This document shows positions 10,138 to 17,844 of a DNA stretch of 46,790 nucleotides, one piece after another (the first letter of the stretch is position 1; the number at the start of each line of letters is the position of its first letter). The translations under genes and the position numbers were made by a program. The notes below the pieces were generated by a model. That model worked only from the letters and a program-made list of their open reading frames with translations. It had not been told where the DNA came from and did not search any database. Source of the DNA: Acidobacteriota bacterium (lineage in GTDB: Bacteria > Acidobacteriota > Terriglobia > Terriglobales > Acidobacteriaceae). The stretch is from assembly GCA_018268755.1 (NCBI GenBank), contig JAFDVW010000018.1, positions 1 to 46,790 on the forward strand, given 5' to 3'.

Positions 10138-10674
10138 TTAATGGCGTGATGTCACTACAAACAGGAACAGCCCGACGGTGAGGAGCAAGGTCAGAACTTC
10201 AATCAGCAGGGCGTAGAGGGTCAGGCGTTTGGCCCGGTCAGACGGCGCCAACAAGCGGCTGGCCAAGCATCCCACTATCATGACCGGCGAGCCCAGCACG
10301 CGGCACATGCAGATCCACCCAAGCGCTCCCGTTCCTTCACTGACTACCGGAATGCTAAGAATTCCCAGGCTGAGCGGCGCGGTCAAGCTCAGGGCAAACA
10401 GGAGCTTGGCATACCCGTCATAGAGCGCTTCGGACTTGCGGATCACCAGGGCCAGGAAGCCGGTCGGGACCAGCAGCATGCAGGCAATCATGAGTCCCAG
10501 CAGCAGGTCGCCGGCAGCATACATCCCGCCCGCGGCCGCCGCCTCCTGGGCGTGCTGCACGTACATCCTGTGCCGCTGGTAAATCAGAAGCGCCCCCGCG
10601 GCGAGCACGGCCGTGTAGCCCGCCGCTACCAGCCCCAACTGCCCGCGAAGAGAGGTCCATGTCATGCCCGGCAT
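10138..10674 (-). CDS. hypothetical membrane protein with four TM segments
   Basis: A 178-residue protein with hydrophobic stretches at about residues 16-34 (LVAAGYTAVLAAGALLIY), 54-78, 92-110 and 153-172 (LYALLIEVLTLLLTVGLFLFVV). An NRK-like basic loop lies between them. No family is recognised. The start at 10674 (MPGMTWTSLRGQLG) or the ATG three codons later is preferred; the 55 codons before it are arginine-rich and look untranslated. It is divergent from the DUF1801 gene and convergent with the DUF4256 operon. Confidence 0.6.
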   Translation of the reverse strand: MPGMTWTSLRGQLGLVAAGYTAVLAAGALLIYQRHRMYVQHAQEAAAAGGMYAAGDLLLGLMIACMLLVPTGFLALVIRKSEALYDGYAKLLFALSLTAPLSLGILSIPVVSEGTGALGWICMCRVLGSPVMIVGCLASRLLAPSDRAKRLTLYALLIEVLTLLLTVGLFLFVVTSRH

Positions 10675-10764
10675 TCTACCCCGATGCGTGCGCGTGGCAA
10701 GGTTCCTAACTAGTGTCCTGCGCCCGCTGGGTCGCGTAAAATCTGGTCTCCGAAAGGACCTTAC

Positions 10765-11166
10765 ATGAAGAACGATTTGCTGCGCTTCCATGGCGCGGTC
10801 GAACGGGATCCGGCCATCGATGCTTGGCTGCAAAAGCACACGGGAGAATTAGGAGCCATGGCGCGCCAATGGTTTGCCGTGATGCGACAATGCGGGGACG
10901 AAGTTCGCGAGCTATTGCATGATGGCTGTCCCACGGCTTGTTTGGGAGACGTGCCCTTCGCCTATGTCAATGTCTTCACCGCGCACCTCAACGTGGGGTT
11001 CTTTCAGGGCGCGTCGCTGCCCGATCCGGCCGGCCTATTGCAAGGTAATGGCAAATACATGCGCCATGTAAAGCTGCGGCCGGGAACGCCAGCAGACGAG
11101 GCTGCCATCGCCGGGCTCATTGAAGCTGCATATACGGCCATCAAAGAACGCATCGAGCATGGCTAG
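10765..11166 (+). CDS. DUF1801 domain protein
   Basis: A 133-residue protein with the DUF1801 (YdhG/YiaF-like) pattern: ELLHDGCPTACLGDVPFAYVNVFTAHLNVGFFQGASLPDPAGLLQGNGKYMRHVKL. The hallmark is the central beta-strand FTAHLNVGFF followed by a G-N-G-K-x-x-R-H-V-K-L block. The fold resembles an iron-chaperone or frataxin-like sheet, but the biochemical role is unknown. The ATG at 10765 follows AAAGGACCTTAC, a reasonable ribosome binding site. The gene stands alone, with about 70 bp to the VOC gene on the same strand. Confidence 0.82.
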   Translation: MKNDLLRFHGAVERDPAIDAWLQKHTGELGAMARQWFAVMRQCGDEVRELLHDGCPTACLGDVPFAYVNVFTAHLNVGFFQGASLPDPAGLLQGNGKYMRHVKLRPGTPADEAAIAGLIEAAYTAIKERIEHG

Positions 11167-11239
11167 GAAGAAAATGTACTGAGAAATGCCACGAACACGG
11201 ATAGCCCACTCAAATCCGACTTAAATCCAAGGAGACCTT

Positions 11240-11722
11240 ATGCCCGCAAAGCCGAAAAATACCATCTGCCTATGGTTCGACAAGGACGCCGAGGCGGCGG
11301 CGCGCTTCTACGCCGCGACCTTCCCCGATAGCAAAGTGACCGCCGTGCATAAGGCGCCCAGTGACTATCCCAGCGGCAAAAAGGGCGATGTGCTGACGGT
11401 GGACTTCACCGTCCTGGGGATCCCCTGCCTCGGCCTCAACGGCGGTCCGGCCTTCCCCCACAGCGAGGCTTTTTCCTTTCAGGTCGCGACCGACACCCAG
11501 GAAGAGACTGACCGCTACTGGAACGCAATTGTCAGCAATGGCGGCCAGGAAAGTGCCTGCGGGTGGTGCAAGGACCGCTGGGGCCTCTCCTGGCAAATTA
11601 CCCCGCGTGCGCTCACGGACGCATTGGCAGCCGGGGGCGACGAAGCCCGGCGCGCCTTCGAGGCCATGATGACCATGAGAAACATCGACATCGCCGCGAT
11701 CGAAGCTGCGCGGCGGGGATGA
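11240..11722 (+). CDS. VOC-fold protein of the PhnB / 3-dmu-9_3-mt type
   Basis: A 160-residue glyoxalase-fold protein. It has the family opening NTICLWFDKDAEAAARFYAATFPDSKV, the central strand VLTVDFTVLGIPCLGLNGGPAFPHSEAFSFQV and the closing CGWCKDRWGLSWQITPRALTDAL. These proteins are PhnB-like or demethylubiquinone-methyltransferase-like members of the VOC superfamily; most are uncharacterised and many lack bound metal. An AAGGAGACC site precedes the ATG. Convergent with the NTF2-like gene 9 bp further on. Confidence 0.88.
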   Translation: MPAKPKNTICLWFDKDAEAAARFYAATFPDSKVTAVHKAPSDYPSGKKGDVLTVDFTVLGIPCLGLNGGPAFPHSEAFSFQVATDTQEETDRYWNAIVSNGGQESACGWCKDRWGLSWQITPRALTDALAAGGDEARRAFEAMMTMRNIDIAAIEAARRG

Positions 11723-11731
11723 GACCCAGCT

Positions 11732-12133
11732 TCAGGGACTCTTGCCTACCCATTGACTCCGCCACGCCGGGGCCTCAAACGGGTCCGCAAAATACTGCGT
11801 CTCGTGCACCACCTTACCGCTACGAAACTCCATGATGCTTACCGTGTAGGCGGTTTGTCCCTGATAAAGGATTGTGTATTCCGTGACCCAGAGATTACCG
11901 CTTCCCTGAATTCGCCGCACCTTGAAACCGGACGGCTTGCCGGGATGATGGCTTCGCAAGGCCTGCAAGTTGCTTCGCCCGAAGATCCGCTCGCCGGATT
12001 GGGGATAATCGCAAATAGCGTCGTCCTCATAAATATCATGTTCCGTGTTTATGTCACCGGCCGCCGACGCGCGCCAGTGCGCCTCCAGGGCTTCCCGGAT
12101 TTGTTCGTCTTCCTTGACATTAAGCTCGGACAT
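11732..12133 (-). CDS. SnoaL/NTF2-like domain protein
   Basis: A 133-residue protein with the NTF2-like cone fold pattern: IREALEAHWRASAAGDINTEHDIYEDDAICDYPQSGERIFGRSNL at the start, then YTILYQGQTAYTVSIMEFRSGKVVHETQYFADPFEAPAWRSQW. Such SnoaL-like proteins bind or isomerise small molecules, and some are only structural. The ATG at 12133 gives the usual family length; 30 extra upstream codons are cysteine- and arginine-rich and are left out. It is convergent with the VOC gene and divergent from the P460 gene at 12296. Confidence 0.82.
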   Translation of the reverse strand: MSELNVKEDEQIREALEAHWRASAAGDINTEHDIYEDDAICDYPQSGERIFGRSNLQALRSHHPGKPSGFKVRRIQGSGNLWVTEYTILYQGQTAYTVSIMEFRSGKVVHETQYFADPFEAPAWRSQWVGKSP

Positions 12134-12295
12134 AGGCTGCTCCACAGGTGGTTGAACGTTCGTACAACGACGGCGGCATGTTTCCCTAAAAACAGCTTGG
12201 GCCATCTCGTCCATGAGTTGCAAGAACTAAAATGTGTGGTATCCTCTACCGCACTTGGGATCACAAGAAAGGTCTGGACTAAATAAGGACCAGCC

Positions 12296-12829
12296 ATGAA
12301 CCGCAAAAATAACCTTACGCTAGCGATGGCCGCGGCACTCGCGGTCCTCTTTGCCACCCTGGTTTACGCGCAGGACAAGTACTCGCTGAAATCGCCCAGC
12401 GGAATCGCCTTCTCCGACTTCAAAGGATATGAAGATTGGGCGGTGGTCTCCTCCGCCCGCACCGACGAAGTGCTGAAGGTGATCGTCGCCAATCCCATCA
12501 TGATTAACGCCTACAAGGCGGGCATTCCTGGCAACGGCCAGCCCTTCCCGGAAGGCTCTAAGATCGCCAAGCTGCAGTGGAAGCCCAAGAAGAGCACGGA
12601 GGCTCCCTTTGTGGTCGACGTGCCGGACGTCTTTACCCAGGCTTTCGTCATCGAAAAGGACAGCAAGCGATTCCCGCAGAGCGCGGGGTGGGGATACGCG
12701 GTGTTCAACTATGATGCGAAGACGGACAAATTCAGTCCTGACCCCAATAGTCTGTCAGGCTGCGGCCATGCCTGCCATACGGCGGTGAAGGCCAAGGACT
12801 ACATCTTCCATCCCTACCAAAAGAGATAG
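12296..12829 (+). CDS. cytochrome P460 family protein with CX3CH haem motif
   Basis: A 177-residue exported protein. A Sec signal peptide is visible (MNRKNNLTLAMAAALAVLFATLVYAQ, cleavage after YAQ or near it). The P460 domain follows: GIAFSDFKGYEDWAVVSSARTDEVLKVIVANPIMINAYKAG, then PFPEGSKIAKLQWKPK, then GWGYAVFNYD. It ends with CGHACHTAVKAKDYIF. The haem motif reads C156-G-H-A-C160-H161, three residues between the cysteines rather than the usual two. Oxidation of hydroxylamine or a similar small molecule is possible by family, but the substrate is not readable. The gene is monocistronic. Confidence 0.85.
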   Translation: MNRKNNLTLAMAAALAVLFATLVYAQDKYSLKSPSGIAFSDFKGYEDWAVVSSARTDEVLKVIVANPIMINAYKAGIPGNGQPFPEGSKIAKLQWKPKKSTEAPFVVDVPDVFTQAFVIEKDSKRFPQSAGWGYAVFNYDAKTDKFSPDPNSLSGCGHACHTAVKAKDYIFHPYQKR

Positions 12830-12911
12830 AGGAATTGCGCCGGCCGGGTGGCCTACTCCCGCCTGTCTTTGGCTTGAGTCGGCCACCTGATCTGAGCCCG
12901 GCTGCCGCCTT

Positions 12912-13856
12912 TTAAACGCCCTGATACACCCATCTCAAAAATGACTGGGGAGTCTGGAAAGATTGTCCCCACTCCGCGTCATAGCGGGCCATGGGTTTAG
13001 CGGCGACGACCTCCTCCAGCGTCCTGCCCTGCTTCTTCAGCTTGGCAACTTTATCGCGCGCTTCCACCAGCACATCGCGAAACAAAGTAAGGTCGGCTTT
13101 CCCGGTAACGGGCCCGTGGCCGGGGACCACGATCGTCTTAGCGCTGACCTTGGCCAGGTTGACCTCCGCCGCGCGAATCTGTCCGTCGATGCTGCCTCCG
13201 GTCGAGTAGTCGATGAACGGGTAGCTGCGGTTCCAGAAAGTATCCCCGGTATGCAGAACGTCCGCCTCCGTGAAGTACACGGAAATGTCGCTATCGGTGT
13301 GCGCCGGGCCGTAATACTTGAGGGCCAGCGTAGTGCCGTTGGCATGGAGTGTGTGCTGGTCTTTCACCAGAGTCGTGGGCAGGGCCGCCGCCGGCACCGC
13401 GGGAAAAGTGTATCCCCAACCTTCCACCCGCGTATCCATGGAGAGCCGTTTACGTGTATTCTCGTGCGCCACAATGCCTGCGCCCGCCTGGTGCAGCCAC
13501 TCGTTTCCGCCGGTGTGATCGAAGTGCCAATGAGTGTTGATAAGGTGCTTGATAGGGTCGGAGTTAATACTGAGCAGGGCCTTCTCGACGTTGCCGCGAG
13601 CGGTGACCACCTCTGAATCGACCAGGAGCTTTCCATCCCTTCCGGTCAGCACGGCGATGTTTCCTCCCGGCCCCAACAAGACGCTGATATTCCGCCGCAA
13701 TGCCTGTACCGTGATCTTGGCGGTGGCAGATTCCTTGAGGGCGACGGGGACCAGCCCTTCCTGAGAAAAGAGACGGGGTGGAACCAGGCAGGTGGCCGCC
13801 ACCGCGACCCCGCTGGAAATGAGAAACTGACGCCGCGAAACCGCTGCATTGCTCAT
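12912..13856 (-). CDS. metallo-beta-lactamase-fold hydrolase, exported
   Basis: A 314-residue enzyme. The N-terminus has a Tat-like signal, SRRQFLISSGVAVAATCLV (residues 7-25). The zinc site is visible as THWHFDHTGGN (His109, His111, Asp113, His114), with later ligands in DVLHTGDTFWN and VVPGHGPVTGK. The arrangement matches the MBL superfamily and resembles subclass B-like hydrolases such as quinoprotein relay MBL-fold proteins. Antibiotic hydrolysis should not be assumed. The ATG at 13856 gives a full signal peptide; the open frame upstream runs towards the M23 peptidase gene. It may be co-transcribed with that gene, whose stop is 115 bp upstream. Confidence 0.85.
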   Translation of the reverse strand: MSNAAVSRRQFLISSGVAVAATCLVPPRLFSQEGLVPVALKESATAKITVQALRRNISVLLGPGGNIAVLTGRDGKLLVDSEVVTARGNVEKALLSINSDPIKHLINTHWHFDHTGGNEWLHQAGAGIVAHENTRKRLSMDTRVEGWGYTFPAVPAAALPTTLVKDQHTLHANGTTLALKYYGPAHTDSDISVYFTEADVLHTGDTFWNRSYPFIDYSTGGSIDGQIRAAEVNLAKVSAKTIVVPGHGPVTGKADLTLFRDVLVEARDKVAKLKKQGRTLEEVVAAKPMARYDAEWGQSFQTPQSFLRWVYQGV

Positions 13857-13971
13857 TCGATTAGCTCCTGTGTCCTGCTGTGTTGAAGGGAACCCGTTTT
13901 GCCGCGAAGTGTATACCCGCGTCGAAGGACAGAATAGAGAAAACGCCCGGATGCCTCCCTGGGTCCAGCCT

Positions 13972-15360
13972 CTATTTGCCCTCCAGCTTTGCCTGAATGC
14001 GGTCATGGATCCAGTGCGGGTCCCACCACTCTTTGGGATCGACCTGCACGCCGCTCAGCAACATGCTGAAGTGCAGGTGGTCGCCGCCGGCCAGGCCGGT
14101 GGCCCCGGAATGGCCCAGCAGTTGTCCCTGCTGCACCGTGTCCCCCGGCTTCACCGCGAAGTCATTCATGTGCCCGTAGAGCGACATTAAGCCGTAGCCG
14201 TGGTCGACGATCACCGCGTTGCCATAAATCCCAAAATACTGCGCCAGGATCACGCGCCCGCGATTGGCGGCCAGGATCGGCATGTGCTGCGTGCCGGCCA
14301 GATCCACGCCCAGGTGGAACTGTTCGTCCACCTTCTCGCCTTTATAGAGATAAAAGCGGTGATCGGCAAACGAGGCCTCGGTCTTGGCCGCCAGCCGGTT
14401 GAAGGCGCCTTGCCAGAGGAATTCGTGGGCGCTCTGCGTGCTCAATTCGGCCAGCTTACGGGTGTCGGTGGCGCGCAGGTCGCGGTTGACCAGCACAAAA
14501 TTCTTCAGCGGATCGTGCTGGTCGGCAATCTCCGGCGTATGGGCAATGATCGGCATCACCACCTGCTGGATGAAATCGTCGCTGATGTTCATGGGCCGGG
14601 CGGGAAATTTGCGAGGAAAGGTGCGGATGGGAAACGTCTGCCGCGCTTCATTCCCGGCATCGTCGCGGGCCACCAGCTCAAAATGCGCATCGGTGGGCGC
14701 ATCATAGGGGAAGGCAAAGATGGAAAACATCGTGCCCTCGGCCGCCTTGGGCAGTGGATATCCGGGGAAAAGATGCCCGGCCACCTCCACTCCCGACTCG
14801 GCCACACCCGGCGAGATGGTATAGACCACCATGTCGGCCCCGCCCTGATTGACGTAGTGTTGGGTGGTGATGGCGGCGACGCGCGGCGGCGTCGAGCGCA
14901 CTTTGACCGTCTGCTGCAGAGTGGCCTTGGAGTGGCGGAGGTTGGCCGCCCAGGCTTCAATCACGAGCTCCGCTTGCCCGTCCTCAAGTCCAGGAACATC
15001 TCCACGCCCGGCCTGTAGCGGCAGGGCCAGTTCGCGCCCTTGCTTCGGCCCCAGCCACCAGGTGCGGGTCAGGCCGGTCTTCCCTTCCGCCAGCGGGAAA
15101 GTGCGGCCATTCTGCAGGTAGTAGGCTTTTGCCTCCCTTACTCCCATGGGACTGCTGATGGTGACGCTCAAAGGCGTATGCGCTCCGATAGCGCGCGGCA
15201 TGGCGGCAATGACAATGGCCGGCGCGCCGCCGCGAATCAGGGCCACCGCCAGCGCCACCACGCCCAGGAAGAAGAGGACAAATAGAAAATTACGAAATCC
15301 GTACGATCGCCGATACTCGTTGCGCGCCAAATCGAGGTCCTTGAAGTGATAAATTTGCAC
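13972..15360 (-). CDS. membrane-anchored M23 metallopeptidase
   Basis: A 462-residue protein with one N-terminal membrane anchor (about residues 25-43, FLFVLFFLGVVALAVALIRGG). A long beta-rich extracytoplasmic region follows, and a C-terminal LytM/M23 domain covers about residues 330-440. Zinc-binding elements are HLGVDLAG (H-x-x-x-D) and GDHLHFSM (H-x-H), with GNAVIVDHGYGLMSLYGHM between them. M23 enzymes cleave peptidoglycan cross-links or act as degenerate activators of amidases; here the ligands are intact, so activity is likely. The gene is divergent from the ArsR-SRPBCC operon at 15662. Confidence 0.9.
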   Translation of the reverse strand: MQIYHFKDLDLARNEYRRSYGFRNFLFVLFFLGVVALAVALIRGGAPAIVIAAMPRAIGAHTPLSVTISSPMGVREAKAYYLQNGRTFPLAEGKTGLTRTWWLGPKQGRELALPLQAGRGDVPGLEDGQAELVIEAWAANLRHSKATLQQTVKVRSTPPRVAAITTQHYVNQGGADMVVYTISPGVAESGVEVAGHLFPGYPLPKAAEGTMFSIFAFPYDAPTDAHFELVARDDAGNEARQTFPIRTFPRKFPARPMNISDDFIQQVVMPIIAHTPEIADQHDPLKNFVLVNRDLRATDTRKLAELSTQSAHEFLWQGAFNRLAAKTEASFADHRFYLYKGEKVDEQFHLGVDLAGTQHMPILAANRGRVILAQYFGIYGNAVIVDHGYGLMSLYGHMNDFAVKPGDTVQQGQLLGHSGATGLAGGDHLHFSMLLSGVQVDPKEWWDPHWIHDRIQAKLEGK

Positions 15361-15623
15361 CGCCCAGTCCCTGCTCGGTGACTGCGTATAGGGGAAAAGT
15401 CATCACCAGCAGGCGGCAGGAGACGGCGTCATTTCAGCATAAACTGGGGGCCGCGATCGGGTAAGTGATTTCCATGGAACAGCCTGGCCTCCTCCCTTGG
15501 CTGTATTGTGCACCTATCCTCGACAGCAGTTTACCCAGGCCATTGTCCGGTGTATGGAAGGGTTGTGGCCCGCATCATCCCAGCAAAGCACGGAGCAATC
15601 GGGCCTGCCCCTGTGGTTTCCTC

Positions 15624-15673
15624 TTGCACGCCGCAGATCGATCTGCTATATACTGAACCACATGGTTCAGTAT
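15624..15673 (+). promoter_or_regulatory. ArsR promoter with 24-bp palindromic operator over the start codon
   Basis: TTGCAC at 15624-15629 and TATATA at 15647-15652 are spaced by 17 bp. A perfect inverted repeat ATACTGAACC (15650-15659) and GGTTCAGTAT (15664-15673) surrounds a 4-nt centre. It covers the end of the -10 box, the predicted transcription start and the ATG at 15662. The mRNA would have almost no leader. The operator position predicts strong autorepression by the encoded ArsR protein. Confidence 0.78.
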
Positions 15674-16027
15674 TACGAAAACCGCCTCGACGCTTCGTTC
15701 GCCGCGCTCTCGGACGCCACCCGGCGCGGCGTGCTGGAGCAACTCAGCCGGGCTGACGCTTCGATCACCGACCTTGCCGGGAAGTTCCATATGACCCTCA
15801 CCGGCATGAAGAAGCATGTTGAGGTGCTGGAGCGGGCAGAGTTGATCACCACGGAAAAGGCCGGACGCGTCCGCACCTGCAGGCTTGGCAGGCGCGCGCT
15901 GGAAGCAGAGGCCGCCTGGATCGCGCGGCACCGTCAACTCTGGAGCGCACGCTTCGACGCTCTGGACAATATTGTCGAACACTTGAAAGACAAGGAGAAG
16001 GCAGATGCCCGAAGGAAAACAAGGTAG
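15662..16027 (+). CDS. ArsR-family transcriptional regulator
   Basis: A 121-residue winged-helix regulator. The helix-turn-helix region is ITDLAGKFHMTLTGMKKHVEVLERAELITTEKAGRVRTCRL (about residues 34-75), after FAALSDATRRGVLEQL. It belongs to the ArsR type that pairs with SRPBCC genes, without the classical metal-binding cysteine box. The ATG at 15662 is within the operator palindrome; upstream codons of the open frame overlap the promoter and are excluded. Its 3' end overlaps the SRPBCC gene by 23 nt, so the two are translationally linked. Confidence 0.88.
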   Translation: MVQYYENRLDASFAALSDATRRGVLEQLSRADASITDLAGKFHMTLTGMKKHVEVLERAELITTEKAGRVRTCRLGRRALEAEAAWIARHRQLWSARFDALDNIVEHLKDKEKADARRKTR

Positions 16028-16505
16028 TCCGGCCGCCATGCACCGCACCTCCGTGGAGCGCAAGTCGGACCTCGAACTGGTGGTGACGCGGACCTTCAAT
16101 GCTCCGGCGCACATCGTCTTCGAAGCCTGGAGCCAACCCGAGTTGTTCCAGCGTTGGTGGATTCCGGAGTCGGCGGGCCTGTCGCTGCTCTCGTGTGACA
16201 TGGATGTGCGCACTGGGGGCACGTATCGCCTCGTGTTCCGCCATCCCGCCTCCGGTCAACCGATGGCGTTCTTCGGCACCTACAGAGAAGTGGTGCCGTA
16301 CAAGCGCATCGTCTGGACGAATGAAGAAAGCGATCAGGGCGCGGTGACCACGGTGACGTTCGAAGAAAAGGCCGGCACGACGCTGCTCACCCTACACGAG
16401 CTCTATCCCACCAAAGCGGCCCTCGAGGAGGCCCTCGCCGGTTCGGCGGAAGGCCTGCCCGAACAGTTCGCGCAGCTGGATAAGTTGCTCGCAGGCAGAT
16501 CCTGA
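16005..16505 (+). CDS. SRPBCC (AHSA1-like) domain protein
   Basis: A 166-residue START/Bet v1-fold protein of the AHSA1 group: LELVVTRTFNAPAHIVFEAWSQPELFQRWWIPES, then GGTYRLVFRHPASGQPMAFFGTYREVVPYKRIVWT and LLTLHELYPTKAALEEAL. These proteins bind hydrophobic ligands; this subgroup normally sits beside an ArsR gene. Start ATG at 16005 follows AAGGAGAAGGCAG. It overlaps the regulator gene, and the alpha/beta hydrolase gene begins 29 bp downstream, so the three form one operon. Confidence 0.87.
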   Translation: MPEGKQGSPAAMHRTSVERKSDLELVVTRTFNAPAHIVFEAWSQPELFQRWWIPESAGLSLLSCDMDVRTGGTYRLVFRHPASGQPMAFFGTYREVVPYKRIVWTNEESDQGAVTTVTFEEKAGTTLLTLHELYPTKAALEEALAGSAEGLPEQFAQLDKLLAGRS

Positions 16506-16534
16506 CCGCACTGTGGGCGCGATGGGAGGATGAT

Positions 16535-17404
16535 ATGCTCAGACGCGATTTCCTGAGGACAGCCACCGCGGTCGCGGCACTGACTGCGACCTTCCCCGTT
16601 CAAGCTAAGGAGAGCACCCCTATGCCGAATGCGAATTTTGCCGACGTCAACGGCCAGCACATTTTTTACAGCGTGCACGGCGCGGGCAAACCGCTCGTTC
16701 TTCTTCACGGGGGCATTGACCCAGACAGCTTCGGGAGCAATCGGGCTGAACTGGCCAAGGGCCGGCAGGTGATCGCCGTCCATCTTCAGGCGCATGGGCG
16801 CACGCCGGACACCGATCGACCTCTGCGCTGTGAGACGCTGGGCGACGACATTGCCGCCCTGATCGGCCATCTGAAACTCGGCAAGACCGACGTCATGGGC
16901 TACTCGCTGGGCTCCTGCGTCGCGCTGCAGACCGCGATCCGCCACCCAGAAGTGGTCGACCGGCTCGTGCTCGTGTCCGGGACAATGAGGAAAGACGGCT
17001 CTTACCCGGAGGTGGTGGCGGCTTTCAATCAGTTGGAGGCCAACGCTGCCATGCTTGGCGACAGCGTCAAAGCATCGCCGTTAGGGCAAACCTACCCCGC
17101 TGTGGATTGGACGAACCTCTTCCGCAAGCTCGGGGAGCTGACCAAACGCACCTACGACTGGAGCGCCGACGTCGCCAAAGTCCAGGCTCGCACTCTGCTG
17201 GTCTTTGCCGACGCGGACTCCATCCGCCCCGAACACATGGTCGACTTCTGGCAGGCGCTGGGAGGCGGCCGGCGCGATGCCGGGATCGATGGCTCCCTGC
17301 GGCCTGCAAACCAGCTGGCAATCGTGCCCAACACCATCCACTACACGCTGGCCGTCGAACCGATGCTGCCAGCAATCGTCGCGCGCTTTCTGGGGACTGC
17401 ATAG
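16535..17404 (+). CDS. alpha/beta hydrolase, exported
   Basis: A 289-residue hydrolase. The first 25 residues form a Tat-like signal, LRRDFLRTATAVAALTATF. The hydrolase fold is clear: VLLHGGIDPDSFG (oxyanion region), VIAVHLQAHGRTPDTDRP, then the nucleophile elbow GYSLGSCVAL. An acid in LLVFADADSIRPEHM and a catalytic His in VPNTIHYTLAV follow. The order matches the alpha/beta hydrolase superfamily; the substrate is unknown. It is probably the last gene of the second ArsR-SRPBCC operon. Confidence 0.87.
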   Translation: MLRRDFLRTATAVAALTATFPVQAKESTPMPNANFADVNGQHIFYSVHGAGKPLVLLHGGIDPDSFGSNRAELAKGRQVIAVHLQAHGRTPDTDRPLRCETLGDDIAALIGHLKLGKTDVMGYSLGSCVALQTAIRHPEVVDRLVLVSGTMRKDGSYPEVVAAFNQLEANAAMLGDSVKASPLGQTYPAVDWTNLFRKLGELTKRTYDWSADVAKVQARTLLVFADADSIRPEHMVDFWQALGGGRRDAGIDGSLRPANQLAIVPNTIHYTLAVEPMLPAIVARFLGTA

Positions 17405-17532
17405 AAGGCAGCCGGCCGCGGCGAGGCGGAGAATTTTTCGGATCTGCAAAGCAACAAAGCAAAGATCCCTGGCGATGGCTCACGCCAAGACGATGAAAAC
17501 ATCGTAGAGGTTCAGATCGGGGGACAGCGTAG

Positions 17533-17550
17533 GAGTGGACTTTTCCACTC
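17533..17550 (+). terminator. possible weak terminator hairpin after the alpha/beta hydrolase operon
   Basis: A 7-bp inverted repeat GAGTGGA and TCCACTC with a 4-nt loop is followed by ACTTTTCACTG. The T-run is short, so termination is only possible. It lies 128 bp after the hydrolase stop codon and just before the first tRNA-Asp fragment. Confidence 0.3.
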
Positions 17551-17572
17551 ACTTTTCACTGATTTGGAGAGT

Positions 17573-17597
17573 ATGGCGGGGACGACGGGACTCGAAC
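17573..17597 (-). repeat. outlying 25-bp fragment of the tRNA-Asp 3' end
   Basis: Twenty-five bases (from ATGGCGGGGACG to CTCGAAC on the plus strand) are identical to the acceptor arm, CCA end and T-arm of the tRNA-Asp gene at 22669-22745. It lies 117 bp outside the left end of the integrated element. It is best explained as a scar of an earlier integration at the same tRNA, or as the outer end of a tandem element that was deleted. Confidence 0.75.
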
Positions 17598-17689
17598 TTG
17601 AGCTGATTTGGCGGCGTGAGAGAAGCGCGCAGCGCTGAACGAGAGACGCCAGGCGAAATCCCGAGCGCAGTTACGCGAGGGACCTCAAA

Positions 17690-17737
17690 GAATGGCGGGG
17701 ACGACGGGACTCGAACCCGCGGCCTCTGCCGTGACAG
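17690..17737. repeat. left attachment site, 48-bp direct repeat of the tRNA-Asp 3' half
   Basis: The 48 bases are identical to 22666-22713. They run from GAATGGCGGGGACG to GCCGTGACAG, stop within the anticodon loop, and then diverge (TTAGCGG here, GGCAGCG in the tRNA). The 5' half of the tRNA is absent, so this copy cannot make a tRNA. Confidence 0.88.
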
Positions 17738-17823
17738 TTAGCGGGATACAAGTACTTTCAACGACATGGAAGAGCACGGACGGCGCTGTAAGTCATTGGA
17801 AGTACATCATGGACAACGCTATT

Positions 17824-17844
17824 GTGTATCGCAATGTGTATCGC
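17824..17844. repeat. left pair of GTGTATCGC boxes, putative integrase arm sites
   Basis: GTGTATCGC occurs at 17824-17832 and again at 17836-17844, a 12-bp period, each preceded by T. The same paired box occurs at the right end (22609-22629). Paired direct repeats inside both ends are what arm-binding domains of tyrosine integrases recognise. Confidence 0.55.

Noticed and set aside
12847..12887. Terminator between the P460 and MBL genes
   Set aside because: GGTGGCC and GGCCACC can pair but the loop is 27 nt and there is no T-run on either strand.
12912..13856. Antibiotic-resistance beta-lactamase
   Set aside because: The MBL fold and THWHFDH site are shared by many hydrolases; no feature specific to beta-lactamases was seen.
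17690..17737. Second functional tRNA-Asp gene
   Set aside because: Only the 3' half is present; sequence diverges at the anticodon loop and the 5' half is missing.
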